This document shows, piece by piece, positions 33,311 through 44,690 of a stretch of DNA of 64,000 bases. Numbering within the stretch: position 1 is the first letter of the stretch; each line of letters opens with the position of its first letter. This DNA is from Cladorhizidae sp. MBARI D1340-BT2 (Eukaryota; Porifera; Demospongiae; Poecilosclerida; Cladorhizidae). The stretch lies in contig JAQNBH010000004.1 of NCBI GenBank assembly GCA_028752905.1, forward strand, positions 37,174,836 through 37,238,835, in the 5' to 3' direction. Below the pieces are notes generated by a model, which worked only from the letters and a program-made list of their open reading frames with translations, ran no database searches and was not told the origin of the DNA. Position numbers and translations under genes: made by a program.

Positions 33311-33546
33311 ACGTCATTCATAATATATGCACTGTCACATCATTTATAGTTTATATATATATGCATAATTAAGTAGCCTGGCTGGTCCTGATCACAAACT
33401 GTTACATGTCATGAGAAAGGAATGTGTGCGTGGTGTGTCGGTTGCATGCTCTAATATATGCACTGTCACATCATTTATAGTTTATATATTATATGTATAG
33501 TGTACAACATTGTTGGGGGTTCCTTGAGCTTCAGGGATCCCCACCA
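33311..33546 (-). repeat. Rearranged 5' LTR remnant with internal duplication
   Basis: The stretch 33362-33546 matches 32138-32319 of the 3' LTR. In addition, a segment TAATATATGCACTGTCACAT... occurs twice (33321-33363 and 33454-33500). The remnant ends outwards as TGGTGGGGATCCC on the minus strand next to the AGTAC target duplication. The rest of the LTR is lost at the junction with reverse transcriptase. Confidence 0.8.
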
Positions 33547-33589
33547 AGTACATTTTTAAATATAGTTGTACAATACCACCTTTGGTGTA

Positions 33590-34065
33590 GGAGCCTTCAA
33601 AGTTGGGTAATTGGAATGATTTTCTGATAGTGATTGGCCTCCAAAAATCCATTTAAGAATAAACTAATTCACCCCTTTATTTGATGTACGGCAAATTCAC
33701 TAGTGTAAGAGATAGCAATGAGTTGAGAGATGTAGAAAAACCCATTGATTCTGTCAGGAAAGTGAGGCAATTTTTTTTACAATTAACAAATTGTAAAAAG
33801 CAACCGTGTATATAGCTAACTGGAGAGTACTGTAGAAGAAAGAAATGGCCTCTGAAAAATGCAATCAATGAAGATGTCATTCCTGTGCATTTGAATGTGG
33901 CGAGACATACAAACCAAGGAAAGAAGATGGAAGACACTTGGTTTGGTCCATATGAGGTTAATGAGATTACTAACCCTGGATGCTGCACTGTACAATACAT
34001 CAAGTCAGGAATGATGATGAATAGGAAAGTCAACATTAGTCAACAATGGAAATGGAAATGACTAG
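33590..34065 (+). pseudogene. Gypsy integrase C-terminal relic
   Basis: Plus-strand fragments show NWNDFL (about 33610), SPLYLMYGK (about 33675-33700) and NELRDVE. After a frame change come NVARHTNQGKKMEDTWFGPY and VNEITNPGCCTVQYIKSG up to RKVNISQQW (33893-34050). These are the end of a catalytic core and the C-terminal barrel of a gypsy-like integrase. A purine-rich run (34101-34114) and a TG start (34115) follow, so integrase is the last domain before the LTR, the conventional gypsy order. Several stops make it dead. Confidence 0.6.
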
Positions 34066-34114
34066 TGTGAATTATTAATGAAAGATAATCAGAGCACAAA
34101 GGGAGGGGAGGGAA

Positions 34115-34890
34115 TGTGAGTAGTGAGACCATGATTTCTATTGATCCTTGTGACTTAGGAAGCAGCCATCTGGCGATTCCCATTTGCATTTATGTAACAC
34201 ATGAGCTACATCTGATGGCTGGACAAGTCAAGAAGCCAATGTAAATGTTGTAATACTAATTACTTATAACATTCACACATCCACAATAGTGTCTTAAGGC
34301 CTGTCTACATGGCACTTTAAACAGGTGTGCATTAGTGCGCATTGGTTCAGGGGGAAATGCTGATGCGCATCGATGTGCATTTGTCGCATCAACACTACAC
34401 CAAAATCAACTGTCGAATAAAAAATAATCAGCCTTACAAAGTCAGTCGAAATCATATACTGTAGATGTGGTTGAGATGGAGTTTATTTTTGCATCCTTTT
34501 CCTGCTGATCAGCTACTACAGATGTGCAGGAAATATTTTCTGCAGAGAAGAAAGAGAGAGAACTGAGGGAAAGGTAGAACGAATTGTGACTGCATGAATG
34601 CTGGACTGGCTAGCTGCTCTAGCTAGCTAGTTTGGTCACAGTCCACAGATAGTATACAGCCAGCCCCCAACTGCAGCTATCATGAAGATGCAAGTAGTGC
34701 TTGCTCTGATTCACATTAAACCACCTATCCATCAAACCACCTATCCAGAATAATGCACATTAATGCATATTGAATGTGTGGATGCTACCAATGCGCATTA
34801 ATGTGAATTGGATTGTGCCATGCAGAGAGGCCTGATTCAGCCTATAAATACACCATAGTTGCAGTTTGTAAACCATATTTTTCTGCAACA
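34115..34890 (+). repeat. Probable 3' LTR split by a TIR element
   Basis: After the purine tract GGGAGGGGAGGGAA, a sequence starting TGTGAGTAGTGAG runs to about 34298. It may resume after the TIR element at 34836, where a TATA-like CTATAAATACA occurs (about 34843-34853). The outer end near CTGCAACA (about 34890) is a guess, as the partner LTR is not in the window. Confidence 0.4.
34299..34835. mobile_element. Non-autonomous TIR element (MITE-like)
   Basis: AGGCCTGTCTACATGGCAC on the left and AGGCCTCTCTGCATGGCAC read inward from the right are near-perfect inverted repeats. Further inward similarity includes CATTAGTGCGCATTGG against CATTAATGCGCATTGG. No coding sequence lies inside. The right end reads CAGGCCT, resembling hAT termini. 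I found no convincing target duplication. Confidence 0.65.
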
Positions 34891-35354
34891 TTCATGGCAA
34901 ATATTCAAGTGGAGCATGGATTATGGATTAGTCCTGATGTTTTTCTAGGGTTGGCCTATCGATAGTTTCATAATAATTTTTAAACAATTGATGATCTGTC
35001 AAAGTAGTTCAAATAATATAAATGTAACAGTCATCTAAGCTTAGTTCCTTGATACACGTTTTGTTGGTTACCAAGAAGTAGTCCTTTTGAATAGTTGAGA
35101 AGCTGGGAAAATGGTACATTACTTTTGAAATCTCTCAGCTGTCTTCATGGATTAGCCAAACTAGACAATGATTAAAGCCTTTCACACTACACTCAATTCA
35201 TCATCAGTAGCATGGAAGTCATGGTATAATACAGACTATACGACCAAAGGCAGATTGAAAAAGAAGTCTAAAGTGTATTGAGGATCAATTTTTGTCTAGA
35301 ATACTGTGTCCTCCATGTATTTTTTTAAAATGAACAACAGTTAATTATAATAAA
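34891..35354. other. Unassigned stretch before the non-LTR element
   Basis: AT-rich with no ORF or repeat that I recognise. The 5' untranslated part of the non-LTR element is probably included, but its start cannot be fixed. Confidence 0.4.
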
Positions 35355-38231
35355 ATGGTAGATTGCTCTATCTGCTTCAGGAGCTTTTCGGTGACATCTG
35401 CGGGTCTAGTTCGAGCATATGGGCCTTTGAGTTGCTGCTGTCCTGGTTCCAGTCAACTGCCAAGAGCTCTGGGAGATAACCCTGTGTCATTGCCAGCTAG
35501 TTTCAGTCCAACACCACGTGGGGATGATTCAGTTGAAGATGCTGTAGTTGCTCTTCCTTTCTCAAAGCTGCGCTCTAATGTACTGAAGCGAGCCGAGAGA
35601 GAGAGAGAGAGAGAGCTGGCAGCCAGGAAGCTAGCGTCCATCGTGTTCAGTATGGTGGTGAGGAATTACCATTCCACGTGGTGACACCTCCTTCATTTTG
35701 CGTCTCGCTGTTTTAGCCTGCCACCGAGAGGTGGGAAGAGGTGGAATTTAGCGTCAGCTTTAAACAATCTTGTAAGGGAAGAAGCTGATGCTGATGCTAC
35801 ATTAGGGAAGCCTAGCCCTTGCTGCTCCAGGAGACAGATTTTCAATAAGTCTCGTGATCCACTAGAGCTCTTGTCTACAAAGGGACATCCAAGCTGGAAG
35901 AGAGCAACGTCAAGGGCTCTGTCAGGCTTGCATGTGCTGAGGATGTTTTAGCTGATCACTCACCTGACACTCTGGAAGCCTTGAAGCAAGCACCCTGAGG
36001 CTCACCCAGATTCTTCCATAATGCTATCCCCGGACCCTTCCTCATTCTCTTTCTCAGTCACCGAGGCCGTCATCACTCAAGCCAGTTCCTTCCCAAATGG
36101 ATCTTCAGGTGGCCAGGATGGCCTCAGACCACAACATCTCAAAACCACATGGGTCCATCCGTCCGCTGGTGAAGGTGGCCATTCACTACTGAGGGCACTC
36201 ACTTCTTTGGTATCTCTGATCCTAAGAGGTGATACACCTGTATCCATCCATACACATTTCTTTGGTGCCTCACTGGTAGCTCTGCATAAGAAGGTTGGTG
36301 GAGTTTGCCCTATCACTGTGGGCTGTACCCTGTGCAGACTTCCTGCTAAGTGTGCTTGCATTCATGCCAAGCAAAAAGTTCCCGATTTCCTGGCTCTTCG
36401 GCAGTTAGGTTTTGGAGTGACATGGGGGGTTGAAGCGGCAGTGCATGCTGCTCTCATCTACCTCAAGAACCTCAAGGAAGACCAAGATCATGAAAGTAGA
36501 CTTCAGAAATGCCTTCAACAGTATTTGCCGGGACGAGATGTTGGGTGCTGTAGAGGAGTACATTCCAGAGCTTCTCCCTTTTGTCCACTCAGTATACTGC
36601 TCGCCATCTTTACTCTCATGGGGTGATGAAGTGATGCTGTCTTCAGAAGGGTTTCAGCAAGGTGACCTGTTGGGAGCCCTCCTCTTTTGCCTGACTATTC
36701 AGAAACTGTGTGCATAGCTGAAGTCAGAGTTCTGTTTTTTTAATCTGGATGATAGAACTCTGGGAGGCAACCGGGAAGATTTAATTCCGTGATCTCAGGA
36801 CTATTGAGGTTGAAGCAGGTGCTCTGGGCCTGGAGCTAAATAGACGAAAGACAGAATTGATCTGCAAGGATCCTACCTCTCGAGGGATCATCCTCGTTGC
36901 TCTTCCAGGAGTTAGCATCATTAACCCAGAGAATGCCAATCTCTTGGGCCGTCCTATAGGAGGGTTACAATCAGTGGATGCATGTGTAAGGGAGAAGACA
37001 GAGCTGCTGCAATTGATGGGTGATAGACTTTGTCATTTGCAATCACATGATGCTATCACATTGTTGCGTCTCATTTGCGATCCCTAAGATGATGCACATT
37101 CTTTGCTCTGCTCCCTGTTTCTCTTCCAGTCATCTCCAAGCCTATGACCACCTTCTTAAGTCGATCCTCAGCAATATCACTAATATAGATTTTCAGAACA
37201 ATGACCCTTCTTGGCTACAGGCCACCCTTCCAGTGAACCATGGGGGAATTGGACTTAGGAGTGCGGTTCATCTTGCTTCCTCTGCCTTTTTGGCTTCTGC
37301 TGATGGATCGTCCAATCTCATTCACCATATCCTCCCCACTCGGTTTAGTTGTCCAATACCTGAGATTGAGGTTGCCCTTTCACTCTGGGGTGATGACCTT
37401 GTCTTGCCTCCTCCAGCCCTGCCTGCTTCCCATCAGCAGAAGTTGTGGGACATCCCTCGTATTTAGGAAAGGGCAGAGTTACTTTTGTGAAATGCTAGTG
37501 ACCCCAAAACCAGAGCTCGTCTCCTCGCAGTGTCTGCATCTAAGTCAGGTGCCTGGCGTAATGCCCTGCCAATCTCCTCACTGGGTCACCGAATGAGCGA
37601 TTACGTAGTTTGAATAGCAGTTGGGCTATGTCTTGGAGCACCCCTGTGCCAGCCACACACTTGTAGTTACTGTGAATCGGATCTCAAGCAGTTTGGCACC
37701 CATGGGTTGAGCTGGCGGCATAGTCAGGGGAGGCTTTCTCGCCATGGTGCTTTAAATGATATCATCCACCGGTCATTAACTGCTGCAAATGTCCCTTCGC
37801 AGCTGGAGTCCTCAGGTCTGCTTCGGTCCTATGGAAAGAGACCTGATGGCATGTCCATCATTCCATGGTGAAGTGGTAGACTCTTGGTAAGGGATGCAAC
37901 CTGCAGTGACACCTTTACCCCATCCAAACTTTCGGCTGCAGTCACTCAATTTGGCACAGTGGCAGTCCAGGCAGAGATTTTGAAGGGTGAGAAGTACGAC
38001 CACCTGGACTCGGCATACAAGTTTGTACCTGTGGTGGTAGAGACGTGTGGATCCTTTGGGCCTCAAGCAAAGGCATTCTTCAGGGCATTGGGACGCCGCC
38101 TGAGGTCAGTGACTTACGAAGAGAACTCTCAACATCTTCTTCAATGGATTTGTGTGTGTGTGCAGCGTGGGAATGCAGCGTCAGTAATGGGATCTTTGCC
38201 ACCAGGGTTGGGGGACGAGCCATTTCCCTAA
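35355..38231 (+). pseudogene. ORF of the non-LTR retrotransposon (finger, RT, endonuclease)
   Basis: Pieces in order are 35355-35684 (CSICFRSF finger, then an S/P-rich stretch and a basic helix RAERERERELAARK), about 35700-35950, and 36021-36480 (GGQDGLRPQHLK, LVALHKK). 36490-36717 holds VDFRNAFNSI with the first catalytic Asp and FQQGDLLGALLF. Near 36735 the catalytic box reads NLDD instead of YxDD, followed by RTLGG. 36857-37466 gives the thumb region (LLGRPIGG, LPVNHGGIGLRSAVHLASSAFLASA). 37650-37900 gives CSYC, then H, with the last Cys of the knuckle changed to Trp, and KRPDGMSIIPW with a stop behind it. 37884-38231 gives the end (KYDHLDSAYKFVPVVVE, GNAASVMGSLPPG). At least six frame changes and a stop make it inactive. 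Confidence 0.8.
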
Positions 38232-38290
38232 TGTCATCACTTGAACATTTGAACTTGAAGGGAAGGGGATTCTATAAACTATATGAATAG
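35355..38290 (+). mobile_element. Non-LTR retrotransposon with C-terminal restriction-like endonuclease, decayed
   Basis: A single open reading frame is recognisable in broken pieces. An N-terminal cysteine finger (CSICFRSF) is followed by reverse transcriptase, then a zinc-binding CxxC...H motif and a RPDG...W...RDATCSDTF block. These closing motifs fit the PD-(D/E)XK-like endonuclease at the C-terminus of R2/R4/NeSL-type elements. I know this protein arrangement from many cnidarian and sponge genomes. No poly(A) tail is visible, and the hAT element at 38315 is inserted just after the last coding bases. Confidence 0.8.
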
Positions 38291-38934
38291 TGCACCTGAG
38301 GCACCTATACCTATCAGTGGAGTAGGAAGATGTTTCACATTGGGGGGGCCAGTCTAAAGAGACACAGGATTTTGAAGGGGGGGGGGGATTCCATTAGATG
38401 CTCTGAGATTGATTTTGATGCATTCTGGAGACTAATAGCCATTCTGTAAAGTAATAACAAATGCTCTGAAGAATTCAGCTACAGGGTTGAACTTAGCCAC
38501 AGAACGTTCTAGTATTCACAATTCAGTATTAAAGAAATATATAGATCTCGGAAATTTTTTGGCCCTTGATGGTCAGTCACCTGCGCCTTCCCCCTCTCCC
38601 AACAACCTGCAGCCACCACCCCCAAATAAGTGCAGTCCCCTTCCCCCAACAACCTGCAGCCCCCTCCCCTAACCAACTGCCCCCCCCATCCCCTAACAAC
38701 CTGTGGCCCACAAAACACACAGCTTTTCCCCCTGTCTCCCTCAAAAATCTTTCCTTGAACAAATCATTCGACATCTTAGAATATTAAGTCAAATTGGAGC
38801 ACCCTCCCCTTCAGAAAATCCTGATTGCTACCACAAGTATATAATAACCATTAGCTATCATGTAGGGCAGCAAAAATTGTAATATGATTGAGGTCAGAGT
38901 ATTAAGGAAAAAATACAATTAGCTATATATACAG

Positions 38935-41354
38935 TCAAAAGCGTCCAGAGAAGTTCCTTCTCCTCTCATTCCTATCGATAAATTCTTGTGCAATTTCAGA
39001 TAGATTAAGGTCATCAGTTCTTTGCCGGTGAATGTGTAGAAGCATGCAGTGGTTTAAACATTGTTGAGTCAACGAGTTTCTCAAATACGTTTTTATGCGC
39101 TTGAGAGCAGAGAAGCTGCGTTCAGCTGTAGCTGTTGTGACAGGTATTGTCAAGTAAATCTTCAAAAGCTTATGCACTTCTGTCAGCATACACTTGATGC
39201 TATATTGTGCATTGAAGACATCACAAATAGTTTGAACCCTTGTAACTTTCTGAATCTGAATGCCATCTAGAGCTGTAGATTTTATGGCATCAGGTAACAT
39301 TTGTAAATGTAATTTGAGTTTCTCAAAATCAATATCAGTTTGGTAAAGTTTGCATAATTCTTGAGGCCTTCCCATTGGCACAATCAAGAAGCAAGTTTTC
39401 CAACTTTCTAACCAGCAAAAAGTTTCCTTGTGAAAAGCGATTCTCTAAATCTCCTATAACACTGTCAATTGCTTGGAAATATTCTTTTCTGTAGAAATCT
39501 TCTACAGATGCATGCACATGCTGAGCTGTACCATCATCAATTCGCCTTGTAAGCTCTCTCTGTCGAGGAAGGACAGGTGGATCACACTTTCTTGATGCCT
39601 CTTCTTTGACTGAATCAAAAAATATTAGAAAACTATCATCACTCGTCAATTGCTGTAGTGATCTAATGCACATATTCACTGCAAAATATGTATCCTTTCC
39701 TTGCAGGTGAATGGATAGTTGTTCAGTCATGCTGAATAATAAAATTGAAAATTTTAGACCAAAGTATATTGAAAAACGATCCATCAATGCAAGGATACCA
39801 TTAGCACGCCTTGAACAGTCATCTGTGCCATGAGATGATATCTCCATACATTCCCGCAAAGCTTCATAATTGCTTATGATTGCCTGCATTGCACTAGTGC
39901 GAACAGTCCACCTGGTAGGACATAGGCTCCTAATCCCAGAAGTGGATGGGGAGGAGTCTTGTTGCTTCTGGACAGCTTCAAAAATAATTTGCCGTTTAGG
40001 AGAATACTTGATTAGCTGAATTATGTCCATTGCAAAATTCAAACCTTCTTTGATAGACTTGCTACTTCTAGCTACTTCTTGTAGGCAGAGATTGACACAA
40101 TGAGCTAGACAATGCACAGAAATTGCTGCAGCATTATTATCAGTAAATACACCAATTACATGTCCCTGAAAATTGCTGGCACCATCATATGCCTGACCCC
40201 TGCAATTTTGAAATGGTATGCCTAAACGTACAAGACAATCCTTCAAGGATGAATAGATGGTTTCAGCTCTGGTATTATCGACTTGAATAAGGCCAACCCG
40301 ATCTTCAAATACTTCATAGTTTTCTGAGACCCATCTCAAACATAAAACCAACTGCTCACGATTTGCAACATCTCTTGTCTCATCAGCCATAAGTGAGAAC
40401 CAGCGTTCAAAATTCACCTCTGACAGTAAGGAACGTAATACTTTATGGGCCATTATTTCTATCATTTCATTTATGATTTCGGGTGACTGGTACTTGTTCT
40501 CACATACCCATGAACTTTCATTTAGTACACTTTTAAGCATTACTCTCAGATTGGAACCACCAGCATGGTCATTTCGAATAGATATGCCCTGTCGCAACAA
40601 GAAACGTAGTGCTGCAAGTTGTTGAGGTAGGCTACATCTTCGTTTTGCTTGGTTTTGATCTAAACTTTTCAGCAACAGCTCATTAACAGAAGAACTTCTT
40701 GAAGCAATGAAAGCTGCAAACGAATCTCTATGAGCAAGAGAGGATTCATGATCTTTGAACCTATCAATTGCCTTTTTCCAATTGGAAAATCCTACAGTAG
40801 AAAATGCTGGATCAGCTTTTATACTTACTACGCTCACATTTAACTTAATAGCAAGCTTACAATAAAAGCAATATACCTTAAATTCTGAACAGCACAAGTG
40901 AAGCCATGGATATTGCTTATACCATGAAGCCCCAAAAGATCTCTTACGGGCGTCTCCACCAGAACCACAAGACCTTTCAGTTTTCTTCAATATTGTAGGA
41001 TTTGTTGGTTGTGATATTTCAGAACCAGTACAACAAGAACCATTACATGTACTGATACCTGGAACCAAAGCTGAAGGATCTTGAGAACTACCACTACATG
41101 GAACTTCCATTTGAGAGATGCCACTACTACCTGAAGATGGATGTATATGGCTTTCAAAATGTTTGTCAGAGCTTTCTTCATTGTCCTGTCAGTGTGAATG
41201 TCACAGTCAGATTCATCTCCTGGAACATGAAGTGTAAGTGAGTACCTAGGTAGCTAAACATTATGATCTCACCTTGTTCAGGTTGTACTCTTGATTTGAA
41301 GAATGAAGTCATATTAGATTGTCCACTCTCAAAGCACCTTTTCCTCTTGGCCAT
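38935..41354 (-). CDS. hAT transposase (TTF finger, DUF4371, dimerisation domain), one frameshift
   Basis: Exon 1 (41354-41273) starts MAKRKRCFESGQSNMTSFFK, a basic N-terminus typical of this group. A GTGAGA donor (41272) and a TCTTCAG acceptor (ending 41131) define a 142-bp intron that keeps the frame. Exon 2 from 41130 includes a 591-codon frame (41110-39335). Residues numbered from its ATG show a TTF-type zinc finger (about 59-130; WYKQYPWLHLCC, YCFYC, HRD), a MADETRDVANREQL block (241-254; Asp243 a candidate catalytic residue), a YDGASNFQG block (Asp309) and VHCLAHCVNLC. A single-base indel near 39380 shifts to frame 39387-38935. That frame carries the hAT dimerisation region (TATAERSFSALKRIKTYL) and the natural end. 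It would cut the terminal repeats and move the element. Function is lost unless the frameshift is a sequencing error. Confidence 0.85.
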
Positions 41355-41583
41355 GGCTATCCAGCTACATGCTAGCTATCAGTATGTCATGTGATTTTGA
41401 CTAATTACTAATGATTAACATTTTCATACATGGGTGGTTTATGGTTTGGGATAGCAGCTACTTAAGATTAACACTTTCATACATGGGTGGTTTATGGTTT
41501 GGCTATGTACTACAGTATGTACAGACTGATTAATTTTCCTGGGGAGGGGGGGGTGGAGTGGCTCCCCAATATTTATTGTAGTA

Positions 41584-41586
<3 letters not shown>

Positions 41587-41615
<29 letters not shown>
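41587..41615 (+). repeat. Poly-C tract (29 C) inside hAT 2
   Basis: A single homopolymer in the left-out part between the transposase 5' end and the right terminal repeat. Further C and G runs (41755-41783) follow. Confidence 0.9.
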
Positions 41616-41616
<1 letters not shown>

Positions 41617-41804
41617 CCCCACATTCATATCCACTGATTTATGGTGCTTTGCAGCCATTACTAAAATAATATTTTACTACCACTTAGTATGTATTAATAT
41701 TATAGTAACAGATTCATTGATTTTTTTTACATGTTAGTTTCATGTTAGTTTTATTGGGGGGGCCAGGCCCCCCCAGCCCCCCCTGTTCCTACTCCACTGC
41801 CTAT

Positions 41805-42869
41805 GCACTAGTTATTACTGTGCATAACTGTACAATAAATTTGTATATATTATAATTATAGTGGCTACAACCTAAATAGAAGTAACTTAAAACATCACCA
41901 AACTTATATCTGTAATCACATCATTGTTTTGTTTTAATAACAGCTACCATACCAGAATAAGCAACATTAGTACTTAAACAGTTTCTTCATATCAATTGCT
42001 TAGCAGTTGCAGTCCACACTTCACTGTCAGACCTCTGGATTTGCACTAGCTATAAGAGACAGATATTAACATCCATTATTATTATGTTTTTACAAATAGC
42101 TTCTCCCAACATTTTCTTTGCTATTAAAAAATTATAAAGTTGCAATTAATAATTTCTGATTTTTTCACATGTGGACAGTTCAGCAACAAGTTTGACTTGC
42201 ATAATCCATGACAACCTCAAGCTCAGTGTAAGCTTGGGGAGAATCCAAAAGTTAGTGTTTACAGCTTGTCTACTACACTTACTATTGTTGTACTTCATGT
42301 TGACTCACATGTGAGATATAACCCATGGGTAACTCCAATCACAAAATTAGTAACAATTAAAAATGATGCCCAACTGTAATGTTTGCAAAATTTCCAATTT
42401 TTATGTGAAAAAAGTCTCCGGAAAGTCAGACATTTATTGCTACCTCAACAGCTAGACAGCCAATCCAGAAGACCAGATCAGTGGAACTAGCTTGCTCCAT
42501 GGTAGATAAAACTAATTTTACTCTAAATTGCGTATGCATGCAGCAAGTATAGCAATAAAGCTCTCCACGGGTATATATTTAAGAATTGAGGAGGGAGAGG
42601 ATGTATTATTACCCTATCCTTAGCTTCTTCAGCAGAGTTAATTATTATATGCTATATAATATTAGTGTAATAGCAAGATTAACATCTACTTATGACCTGA
42701 AGCTTTTATTTCAACACACACTGTGTTAGCGATCCCCAGACGATAGGACATCCTCAACACACTACAGGAGTGCTGGTATAGGCAGAGACAACTTTACAAA
42801 ATCAGACTGGCAGCCCACAAGATAGAACGTAAGTGATAAAGTACAAACTATAGCACACTAAGGTAGAAC
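41805..42869. other. Unassigned stretch
   Basis: AT-rich sequence after the hAT element, without ORFs or motifs I recognise. Its first part is probably the 3' flank of the non-LTR element (ACAATAAATT at about 41830). Confidence 0.4.
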
Positions 42870-43690
42870 TACTAATTGTGTATGCCCCAAATATCTCTGC
42901 ATCGACCCTACTATATACGGAATAGTCACATATATTCCAACCTTTGTGGTCGAAGATTATTGCTGTGACACAGATTCTGTAAGTGGTTGTCGATTCACTT
43001 CTTAAGCTGATCACGGTCTGTGGCATAGATCTAGTTGTGGGCCTCAGAGCAAATCTCTTTAACACCGCTCCATGGTTTCTACAAGCATCTGTCACTGCCC
43101 ACCACCGATAATAATATTATAGAGATGAGAGTGTGTCATGACGAGGAGAGAGCTGGTGAGGACATTGCCATTGAAGTGGTAGAGATTTATGTTCAGTAGA
43201 GAGCCTCACACTCCTGATTTAGTGTTTACAAATTTGGATTCAACAAATAATATGAGTCCGCTTTATCGATCATGATTCATTCAATTATCAGATTTATAAT
43301 GATAAACATTACCTTCCCATAAATCCTGACTAGAAAACGGGATAGTTTACTACCAAAATATTGCCAATTAGACATTGATGGTTACAATAATTAAAACTTG
43401 GTGGTAGTGATGATAAAGTGCTTTTGAACACATGGCACGACCAATGGAGTTATGGACAGTTTTTAATGTATAAGAAATACATGTACATCTTATTAATGAA
43501 TGCATGGGAGTTGATCTCTCTGTGTTGTACATGACACTTGATAAAATAATGCATGTGTAGTGTAGTCTGTCCTTTTTTGGAATTTACTTCATATGTTGAT
43601 GTTTTCTGATGAACCTGTACATAAAACTTATTCCTCTGACAATATATCTGTCCATACAGTATTTAATAGCAAAAAGAGTTGACTGTACAA
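42870..43690 (+). repeat. Left arm of a large inverted repeat
   Basis: This arm is the reverse complement, with indels, of 45945-46760. It contains the 3' end and 3' flank of a fibrinogen-like gene on the plus strand. Shared blocks include the CTCCTGATTTAGTGT flank, the GATCATGATTCATTCAATTA stretch and the TCTGACAATATATCTGTCCA stretch (about 43636). About 2.25 kb of non-homologous loop separates the arms. Confidence 0.85.
42874..43199 (+). pseudogene. C-terminal relic of a fibrinogen-like gene in the inverted arm
   Basis: The plus strand reads, with breaks, CVCPKYLCID, YIPTFVVEDYCCDTD, CGPQS, and finally MRVCHDEERAGEDIAIEVVE with a stop at 43197-43199. These match the last 110 residues of the two intact genes. 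A stop inside and frame changes show decay. The rest of the gene is not found to the left of it. Confidence 0.85.
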
Positions 43691-44290
43691 TCTGAAAAGT
43701 AGCCTTGTAGATCACCATTCTTTTATATACACTTGAAGGGTATATATAGAATGGGTTATTTCAGTGCCAAAACTTTCATTTTTGTGATAAAAATTATAAT
43801 CCCTAACTGCCAAATCACTGAGACCATTCAATACAGTTGAAGACGTCCGAAATGCAAGAAACATTTAAGGATTGCCATAGTCCAAAGTTCTTGCTCACAT
43901 AATGCTGGCTTGGGCTATATAGAACTATATATGGCCAGAGAAGGGCTATGACCAAGAACAAGATGTGGCTAGAATTAGGATGATCATTGGACATGCATTG
44001 TGACATGTGGGTACAACATCGTATTGTCACTGATCAAGTCTGGTTTAAACTACACACTCACACACACACTAGATATTTGTTCAAGGCAGGAGAAGGGAAG
44101 CATGCCTTGCTTGCATCTGGTCTACAACCCCATGGAAATTACTTGAATGCTATTAATAAATATTCACAAGTATCAGAAGAAATCTCCCTTCTGATGCCAC
44201 TCACGTCCCACCCACAAGCATAAATTCCCAAACCCTGATTTATTTTCTCTTACATAATCCAAAAATAAAACCAGCACATAGACTCCATAC

Positions 44291-44690
44291 TCAAATACAC
44301 ACACACATATTACACACACACTCATACATATATATACATCCAAATAAACACGCACACACTTTACACACACATATATCATAAACACAAACTCATACACACA
44401 CAAACACACAAACACATAAATACACACACGCTTACTCACTATGCACACACTCATACACATGCACAAAATACACACATGTACACACACACAAACACATCCC
44501 TCACACATACTTATAAGCACACACTCATGCATACACACAACCACAACGCATGCACAGAAACACATTACACACACACTCATAAACATAAACTCATATACAC
44601 ATTCAAACACATACATGCACACACACACACACACTCATTACAAAAAAATACACAGACACACACATATACACACAGAAACAGGGCAATAAA
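44291..44690 (+). repeat. Degenerate (CA)n microsatellite
   Basis: About 400 bases dominated by CACACA interspersed with TA, CATA and AAA. The two-strand ORFs it produces (Thr/His- or Val/Cys-rich) are composition artefacts. Confidence 0.95.

Larger units (their letters stand above)
31952..33546 (-). mobile_element. Small internally deleted gypsy-type element (RT end, RNase H, LTRs)
   Basis: The element is bounded by a perfect 5-bp duplication AGTAC (31947-31951 and 33547-33551). On the minus strand it has a partial 5' LTR (33546 down to 33311), the second half of reverse transcriptase, RNase H, a purine tract and a complete 3' LTR (32319 down to 31952). Gag, protease, integrase and the start of reverse transcriptase are absent. 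RNase H directly precedes the LTR, in agreement with the Gmr1-like layout. With intact target duplication, the deletion occurred either before insertion (a non-autonomous copy) or inside the inserted copy. Confidence 0.85.
38315..41799 (-). mobile_element. hAT-type DNA transposon 2, nearly intact
   Basis: The terminal inverted repeat CAGTGGAGTAGGAA is perfect over 14 bp at both ends. The flanking 5-bp duplication CCTAT (38310-38314 and 41800-41804) is also perfect. Inside is a minus-strand two-exon transposase gene (41354-38935), C-rich minisatellite-like sequence downstream of it (38580-38705), and a 29-base C run near the 5' end (41587-41615). It is inserted into the 3' end of the non-LTR element. 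Perfect ends and a near-open transposase suggest recent activity. Confidence 0.92.

Noticed and set aside
33677..34036. Minus-strand ORF of 119 codons
   Set aside because: The plus strand over this region carries recognisable integrase C-terminal motifs; the minus frame is a shadow.
38487..38787. Pro-rich ORFs and their minus-strand Gly-rich partners
   Set aside because: They come from a C-rich repeated stretch in the 3' region of hAT 2 and are open in several frames at once.
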